Part shown: piece after piece, positions 30,751-35,310 of the stretch | Numbering within the stretch: position 1 is the stretch's first letter | How the letters are laid out: every line of letters begins with the position of its first letter | NCBI RefSeq assembly: GCF_004684775.1 | Contig: NZ_SRIC01000054.1 | Location: 1-35,310, forward strand | From: Streptomyces sp. MZ04 | GTDB lineage: Bacteria > Actinomycetota > Actinomycetes > Streptomycetales > Streptomycetaceae | DNA: 35,310 nucleotides | Direction: 5' to 3' | Notes under the pieces: generated by a model | What the model was told of the DNA's origin: nothing | The model's input: the letters and a program-made list of their open reading frames with translations, nothing else | The model's database searches: none | Position numbers and translations under genes: made by a program

Positions 30751-32190
30751 TCACCAGTTGGGGTCGAGAACGAGCGGGCTGTCGTCGGCCGATATCCACG
30801 TATCGAACTCGTCCTGGGACGTGAAGATCGGGCGCCCCGCTACCTGGCCCGTCAAGGCGGAGAGAGCGGTCAGGGCCGTCGTCGGGTCGGACTGGCCCAT
30901 GCGTTCGCGTACGTCTGTCAGGTGCGGCAACACCACGGCGGTGGCGTGCGTAGCCCGGCCGAGGCGGGCAGCGGCCGAACCCAGCAAACCGGTGGTCAGG
31001 GCTGCCGTGAGCAGCTCCCGTTCGATGGTCCGCGTGTCGGTCTCGCCGTGGCTGCGTGCCGCCACCAGGGCGCTCTGCAGGCCCTGGACGATCAGTGTGC
31101 CCGCCGCCTGGCCCACGAGTCCGCCCACCAGTGCCCCTACGACAGGGACGGGTACCACCGTCTGGGCGAACGCCCCGCAGGCCCAGGCCAGGCTCGTGCC
31201 GAGCGTTGCGGTGCTGCTCCGAGCGGCGAACTCACCTGCGTCGATCCGGCCCCGTGCCAGTTCGAGCCCCGCCTCCGCCACGGCGTACGCGGCTCCGGCG
31301 GTGGCGAAGGCCAGCTCCCCGCCACCGAGCACGGACGGCAGTCTTCCGGCCCTGGCGGCACTGCGTACCAGGGAACTGAGCCCGGCCACGCTCCCCGAGC
31401 GCACCGCGCCCTGGGCCGCGGCGGCGGTCGCGGTGAGCGCGGCGGCAGCAGCGGAGGTGTCATTCGCCCGGACCCGTGCCAACTGCTCGGCGGCCGACGT
31501 GGCCCCGGAGACCAGGCCGCCCACCGCTGCCCCGAAGGCTCCGGCGGCCAGCGCCTCGGCTCCCGCGGCCCGCACCGCCTCGCCCCTGGCCCAGCGCACG
31601 GGGTCGAGGGCCGAGCGATGGGCGTCGTCGAGGTCCACCGGAGCAGAGGAGACCCCGCCGTACTCGAGCCGGTCCGTCAGATGGGCCCGGGCATCGGCGT
31701 AGTCGGCGAACCGCACGCCCTCGGGCGCCATCGTGAGCCGACGCTCCAACAGGCTGTCCACCGCCGCGACCCGGTCGCCCGCCACCAACCGAGCCATCCC
31801 GTCGTACTGCGGCCGGGCCACGGCATGGGGGGTCGCGGGAGCCCGGCCCATCAGTTTGGCCTGTACCCGGCCCACGAGCCTGCCCCGGTCGAGCAGGTGG
31901 AGATCGGCGGCGGCGGTCTGCGAGCCGTCCGCCGCCCATTCGGTGACCACGGCCCGGAACGGGGCGCCCGAGCGGATCGCTCGCTGGTTGAACGAGAGCG
32001 CGTGCCGCAGCTCGAAGAGATGGCCCGCGCGCTGGGCGTTGCCGTGGTTCGCGTACCGCTGGGCCAGCCGTTCCACGGTCTCCCGCGTGCTCAGCGTTTC
32101 AACGGTGGCGGCGGCGAGCCGTCGCGTCGCCGCGTCTGCCACGGTCCAGGCGGCTTGGTCGGCAGCGCCGGGAAGGCCCGTACGGCTCAC
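30751..32190 (-). CDS. unknown protein: nuclease-like N-terminus plus glycine-zipper helices
   Basis: 479 aa, not recognised as a named family. Residues 1-165 look like a compact alpha/beta domain. They contain a helix GHLFELRHALSFNQ (E60), a strand with AADLHLL (D97) and VGRVQAKLM (Q110-x-K112), spaced like the E…D…(E/Q)xK residues of PD-(D/E)xK nucleases. Residues about 205-420 are Ala/Gly-rich helices with glycine-zipper segments (VPVVGALVGGLVGQAAGTLI), which could insert in membranes. The tail FTSQDEFDTWISADDSPL is acidic. GTG 32190 overlaps the upstream gene's stop by 4 bp (GTGA), so both are made together. Nuclease activity is a hypothesis. Confidence 0.7.
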   Translation of the reverse strand: MSRTGLPGAADQAAWTVADAATRRLAAATVETLSTRETVERLAQRYANHGNAQRAGHLFELRHALSFNQRAIRSGAPFRAVVTEWAADGSQTAAADLHLLDRGRLVGRVQAKLMGRAPATPHAVARPQYDGMARLVAGDRVAAVDSLLERRLTMAPEGVRFADYADARAHLTDRLEYGGVSSAPVDLDDAHRSALDPVRWARGEAVRAAGAEALAAGAFGAAVGGLVSGATSAAEQLARVRANDTSAAAAALTATAAAAQGAVRSGSVAGLSSLVRSAARAGRLPSVLGGGELAFATAGAAYAVAEAGLELARGRIDAGEFAARSSTATLGTSLAWACGAFAQTVVPVPVVGALVGGLVGQAAGTLIVQGLQSALVAARSHGETDTRTIERELLTAALTTGLLGSAAARLGRATHATAVVLPHLTDVRERMGQSDPTTALTALSALTGQVAGRPIFTSQDEFDTWISADDSPLVLDPNW

Positions 32191-33113
32191 GCGGCCGGGG
32201 CCAGTTCACGCAGCCGTGCTCTGGCGTTCGTGACGGCGTGGGCGGACAGCTCGCTGACGCGGCCGTCCTCCCCGGCAGGTGCGGCGCCCATCACCGTGAC
32301 GGTAAGACAGACGAGATCGAACATCTCCTTGACCTGGGCGCGCTGCCGCGCGTCGTACGAGCCGTAGTCGTCGTCGCCGTCAACCAGTGCGACGAAGGCC
32401 ACCAGCCGCTCCTGTACGGCTGTGCTCAGCTCGCGCAGCACAAGGCGGAGCTCCCTGCTGCGCCGGAACACCTCGGACAAGGTGCGCCGGGCCTCGGTCA
32501 GCTCCGTCTCCGCGAGGTCCAGCTCCTCGGCGATTTCTTGCTGGTCGCGCCTGGCGCCGCGGCCCCGCCATTCGAGGAGGGCGCCGGTCACGACGAGTGC
32601 GGGGAGTGTGAACGTCAGGGCAAGTACGGCCGTCCCCGCAGCGACTCCGCCGCCGCCTGCGGCGAGCGAGCCGCCGCCCAGCCAGGCGAGGGTGGCGCTG
32701 CCGGCAGCGGCACCGGACAAGCTGGAGATGGCAGTTCCGGTGGAGGCCGTTGCGAAGGTGCCGACGGCCAGATAGGCGGCGGCGCTGACGCCGGCGCCGG
32801 TGACCGCGCCGCCTGCCAGCGCGCCGACGGCGGCCACGGCGACCTGCCGCAGCTCCCGCAGTTCGACATCGACCACCGAGCGGCCGACAGGTTCCACCGA
32901 TTCCAGTTCGGCCAGATCCACCCGCTTCAGGCGTTGAAAGGCGGCGGTGAAGGGCATCAGGGCCTGCTCGTGGACGGCCCGTCGGCGTTCCTCCTGGAAG
33001 GAACTCTCCTGGGCGATGTGCCGGTCGAGCTTCTTCCTGCGGGCACGCAGCCGCTCACCATGCCGCTCGTTCTTCCTTGCGAGGACGACGGCGTCGTACA
33101 GGGCGACGGCCAC
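32187..33113 (-). CDS. unknown coiled-coil / glycine-zipper membrane protein
   Basis: 308 aa. A basic coiled coil at 10-60 (ERHGERLRARRKKLDRHIAQ) is followed by a linker and a hydrophobic core at about 90-185 with STGTAISSLSGAAAG and ATLAWLGGGSLAAGGGG, a glycine-rich hairpin I have seen in uncharacterised proteins of many bacteria. A second coiled coil runs at about 190-255 (ELDLAETELTEARRTLSEVF), then a helical end. Start GTG 33113 with GGGAGG 7 nt upstream; longer starts would read through a tRNA terminator and into the tRNA. First gene of a two-gene unit. Function unknown. Confidence 0.72.
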   Translation of the reverse strand: MAVALYDAVVLARKNERHGERLRARRKKLDRHIAQESSFQEERRRAVHEQALMPFTAAFQRLKRVDLAELESVEPVGRSVVDVELRELRQVAVAAVGALAGGAVTGAGVSAAAYLAVGTFATASTGTAISSLSGAAAGSATLAWLGGGSLAAGGGGVAAGTAVLALTFTLPALVVTGALLEWRGRGARRDQQEIAEELDLAETELTEARRTLSEVFRRSRELRLVLRELSTAVQERLVAFVALVDGDDDYGSYDARQRAQVKEMFDLVCLTVTVMGAAPAGEDGRVSELSAHAVTNARARLRELAPAA

Positions 33114-33191
33114 GGAGCATCCTCCCGTTGGACCCAGGACCTGGAAAGGGCCAACGTAGCCCGTCGGCTGGTGGCTCAACACCGAGAGAAC

Positions 33192-33230
33192 GACGAAAGT
33201 CCCGACCGCTGTGCGGTCGGGACTTTCGTC
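33192..33230 (-). terminator. tRNA-Ser(GGA) terminator
   Basis: Perfect 18-bp inverted repeat (33192-33209 with 33213-33230) and a TGT loop, 18 bp past the tRNA 3' end; the longest perfect stem in the window. Confidence 0.93.
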
Positions 33231-33248
33231 TGCCCAAGTGGGCGAGTG

Positions 33249-33333
33249 CGGAGGATACGAGATTCGAACTCGTGAGGGGTTGCCCCCAACACGCTTTCCA
33301 AGCGTGCGCCCTAGGCCACTAGGCGAATCCTCC
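33249..33333 (-). tRNA. tRNA-Ser (GGA)
   Basis: 85-nt class II tRNA. The acceptor GGAGGAT (5' end at 33333) pairs with ATCCTCC (33250-33256), with discriminator G at 33249. The anticodon stem CACGC/GCGTG has loop TTGGAAA, anticodon GGA. The variable arm GTTGGGGGCAACCCC… and T-loop GTTCGAATC are present. CCA is not encoded. Confidence 0.96.
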
Positions 33334-33464
33334 GCCGCAAACAATACAAGACGTTGGGGAGTGCTCGCGAACACGATCCCGAGGTCGTCGTCGTGATCGT
33401 CTCCGGAGCCGTCACCGGTCGGGACCGGCTTCGCTTCCGGGCCGGGGGATCAGCTACTGTGGGG

Positions 33465-33558
33465 GCCAGCCCCTCACGTGGCGCTATCTGACTGAACTCC
33501 CCCAGGGCCGGAAGGCAGCAAGGGTAGGTTGGCTCTGGCGGGTGCGTGGGGGGCGCTT
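33465..33558 (+). ncRNA. ffs: signal recognition particle RNA, 4.5S type
   Basis: The universally conserved SRP RNA domain IV core is clear: GGGCCGGAAGGCAGCAAGGG at 33505-33524. Flanking arms close the rod: CCAG…CTGG near the core and GCCCC(T)CACG (about 33469-33478) with CGTGGGGGGC (about 33545-33554) at the base. A TACTGT -10-like hexamer ends at 33460. Ends are approximate. It lies just before dnaX, as in other Streptomyces. Confidence 0.93.
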
Positions 33559-33592
33559 TGCGTTGGGGCGGTCCGGGTTGTCAGTGGTCGCC

Positions 33593-33598
33593 TATAAC
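33593..33598 (+). promoter_or_regulatory. -10 element of dnaX promoter
   Basis: TATAAC sits 9 bp before the GTG of dnaX; no good -35 is visible. Transcription would start at about 33604-33606, giving a leader of only a few bases. Confidence 0.45.
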
Positions 33599-33607
33599 CT
33601 CGTATGC

Positions 33608-35310
33608 GTGTCGTCTCTCGCGCTGTACCGCCGTTATCGCCCGGAGTCGTTCGCCGAGGTCATCGGGCAGGAGCATGTAACCGACCCGCTGCAGCAGGCG
33701 CTGCGAAACAACCGGGTCAATCACGCCTACCTGTTCAGTGGCCCGCGCGGCTGCGGCAAGACGACGAGCGCGCGCATCCTGGCCCGCTGCCTCAACTGTG
33801 AGCAAGGCCCCACCCCCACGCCCTGCGGCGAGTGCCAGTCCTGCCAGGACCTGGCGCGGAACGGCCCGGGTTCGATCGACGTCATCGAGATCGACGCCGC
33901 TTCGCACGGAGGCGTGGACGACGCCCGTGACCTGCGAGAGAAGGCCTTCTTCGGCCCGGCGAGCAGCCGCTACAAGATCTACATCATCGACGAGGCGCAC
34001 ATGGTCACCTCGGCGGGCTTCAACGCCCTGCTGAAGGTGGTCGAGGAGCCGCCGGAGCACCTCAAGTTCATCTTCGCGACCACCGAGCCCGAGAAGGTCA
34101 TCGGCACGATCCGGTCGCGTACGCACCACTACCCCTTCCGCCTCGTGCCCCCGGGGACCCTGCGGGAGTATCTGGCGGAGGTCTGCGGCCGCGAGCAGAT
34201 GGCAGTCGAGGACGGTGTGCTGCCGCTGGTCGTGCGGGCCGGCGCCGGTTCCGTGCGTGACTCGATGTCCGTCATGGACCAGCTGCTCGCCTCGGCGGCA
34301 TCGGACTGTGTGACGTACGCCATGGCGACGTCCCTCCTCGGGTACACCGACGGGTCGCTGCTCGACTCCGTGGTCGAGGCGTTCGCCTCCGGGGACGGGG
34401 CCGCGGCCTTCGAGGTCGTCGACCGCGTCATCGAGGGCGGCAACGACCCGCGGCGCTTCGTCGCCGACCTCCTGGAGCGGCTGCGCGACCTGGTGATCCT
34501 CGCCGCCGTCCCGGACGCCGCCGAGAAGGGGCTCATCGACGCCCCCGCCGACGTCGTCGAGCGGATGCAGGCCCAGGCGGGCGTCTTCGGAGGCGCCGAG
34601 CTGAGCCGCGCCGCGGACCTCGTGAACGAGGGGCTCACGGAGATGCGGGGGGCGACCTCGCCCCGGCTGCAGCTCGAGCTGATCTGCGCGCGCGTGCTGC
34701 TTCCTGCGGCGTACGACGACGAGCGTTCCGTCATGGCCCGGCTCGACCGCCTTGAGCGCGGCGGCAACTTCATGGCGGGCGGCGGCCAGGGCGCGGCTCC
34801 CGCGATGGCGTACGCACCCGGGCCCGAGGCCCACGCGGGCGTGCAGCAGCAGCCCGGAGCCGCCATGCCCGGGCCGGCCGTGCCTTCGGGGGGCGGTCCT
34901 GCCGCCGCGCGCGCGGCGGTGCGAGGCTCCGGGGCGCCACAGACCGGCCAGGCTCCGGACGCGGTCGCCCAGACCGAGCCCCAGTCTCAGTCCCAGCCCC
35001 CGCAGGCGGCACCACAGGCACCCCCGGCGGCCGCCCCTCCCGCTCCCGCTCCTGCTCCAGCTCCCGCTTCCGCCGCTGCGGCCGGTGAGCGGCGGCCCGG
35101 GGGCTGGCCGACGGCTTCCGCACCGGGCAGCGGTCCGGCACCCGCGGCCGCCCCCGCGCCCCCGGCCGCCGCTCAGGAGGCGGCTCCGCGACCGGGCGGC
35201 TGGCCCACGGCCGCGTCCGCGGGAAGCGGCGCCCCTGCGGCTCCGCAGCCCGCCCAGCCGGCTCCGGCGCCGACAGCGGTACCGGCCGCGCAGGCGCCGG
35301 CCCCCATGCC
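33608..35310 (+). CDS. dnaX: DNA polymerase III subunit gamma/tau (3' end outside window)
   Basis: 567 codons visible, reading past the window end. AAA+ clamp-loader motor: Walker A GPRGCGKTT (about 46-54), zinc module with four cysteines (CLNCEQGPTPTPCGECQSC, about 63-81), Walker B IDEAHM, sensor 1 IFATTEPEKV, and the domain III segment after TSPRLQLELICARVLLP. After about residue 385 the protein becomes an Ala/Pro/Gly/Gln-rich linker with two copies of RPGGWPTA. No slippery heptamer of the E. coli type is seen in the visible part. GTG 33608 gives the canonical start SSLALYRRYRP. Confidence 0.96.
   Translation, partial: MSSLALYRRYRPESFAEVIGQEHVTDPLQQALRNNRVNHAYLFSGPRGCGKTTSARILARCLNCEQGPTPTPCGECQSCQDLARNGPGSIDVIEIDAASHGGVDDARDLREKAFFGPASSRYKIYIIDEAHMVTSAGFNALLKVVEEPPEHLKFIFATTEPEKVIGTIRSRTHHYPFRLVPPGTLREYLAEVCGREQMAVEDGVLPLVVRAGAGSVRDSMSVMDQLLASAASDCVTYAMATSLLGYTDGSLLDSVVEAFASGDGAAAFEVVDRVIEGGNDPRRFVADLLERLRDLVILAAVPDAAEKGLIDAPADVVERMQAQAGVFGGAELSRAADLVNEGLTEMRGATSPRLQLELICARVLLPAAYDDERSVMARLDRLERGGNFMAGGGQGAAPAMAYAPGPEAHAGVQQQPGAAMPGPAVPSGGGPAAARAAVRGSGAPQTGQAPDAVAQTEPQSQSQPPQAAPQAPPAAAPPAPAPAPAPASAAAAGERRPGGWPTASAPGSGPAPAAAPAPPAAAQEAAPRPGGWPTAASAGSGAPAAPQPAQPAPAPTAVPAAQAPAPM

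Noticed and set aside
30751..33333. Integrative element with att duplication at tRNA-Ser(GGA)
   Set aside because: No integrase is present and I found no second copy of the tRNA 3' end on the far side of the two-gene unit; an island remains possible but unproven.
33114..33374. Extension of the coiled-coil membrane protein to 33374
   Set aside because: It would cover the tRNA-Ser(GGA) gene and its terminator; GTG 33113 has a good ribosome site.
33604..33801. 65-residue frame starting at ATG 33604 near the predicted dnaX transcript start
   Set aside because: Out of frame with dnaX, no domain; the GTG at 33608 gives the canonical DnaX N-terminus.
1..35310. CRISPR array
   Set aside because: The tandem repeats in the window are contiguous or in-frame, with no regular unique spacers and no cas genes.

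Overview
The window is high-GC actinobacterial chromosome, almost certainly Streptomyces. It carries neighbouring sigN- and sigF-like sigma genes, tadA with its partner gene, upp, a 4.5S-type SRP RNA and dnaX. Intergenic DNA is compact, GTG/TTG starts are common, and terminators are long GC-rich hairpins. The gene order sigN-sigF-Dabb-tRNA-Ser-tadA-upp resembles the SCO4034 to SCO4041 region of S. coelicolor (from memory, not searched). No transposase, integrase, rRNA or CRISPR array was seen.

Layout. 1-2133 (+): the end of a DUF2797 gene, a small dimeric alpha/beta-barrel (ABM-type) protein and an amidohydrolase-2 enzyme. 2222-8334 (+): a tight four-gene operon with an OmpR-type regulator, a sensor kinase, a GT2/GtrA fusion and a GT39 YkcB-like glycosyltransferase, probably a signal-controlled envelope glycosylation unit. 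8461-10826 (+): a drug-efflux MFS transporter and a TetR regulator. 10961-14976 (-): MarR, a second MFS pump with a long tail of Ig-like repeats, and a YceI protein carrying the same kind of repeat. 15149-18272: a small membrane protein, a lipoprotein, and the SigN and SigF sigma factors. 18472-21050 (-): Dabb protein, a small membrane protein, tRNA-Ser(CGA), tadA and its partner, and a small basic/acidic protein. 21171-25375: upp, a LytR_C protein, a ParB-fold-like small protein, a HerA-like ATPase and an HhH-GPD repair protein. 25533-27012 (-): flotillin-like protein plus an NfeD-like partner. 27105-30691: GNAT, LysR, cupin and a FAD oxidase. 30751-33113 (-): an unrecognised two-gene unit beside tRNA-Ser(GGA). 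33465 to the end: SRP RNA and the 5' part of dnaX.

The best candidate for an undescribed system is the overlapping gene pair at 30751-33113. One protein has a nuclease-like N-terminus followed by glycine-zipper helices; the other is a coiled-coil/glycine-zipper membrane protein. The window is also rich in short tandem repeats, at protein ends (kinase, GT2/GtrA, SigF, TadA, HerA-like ATPase) and in helically phased non-coding arrays (upstream of the response regulator, upstream of sigF, downstream of upp). All calls come from reading the sequence; no database search was run.
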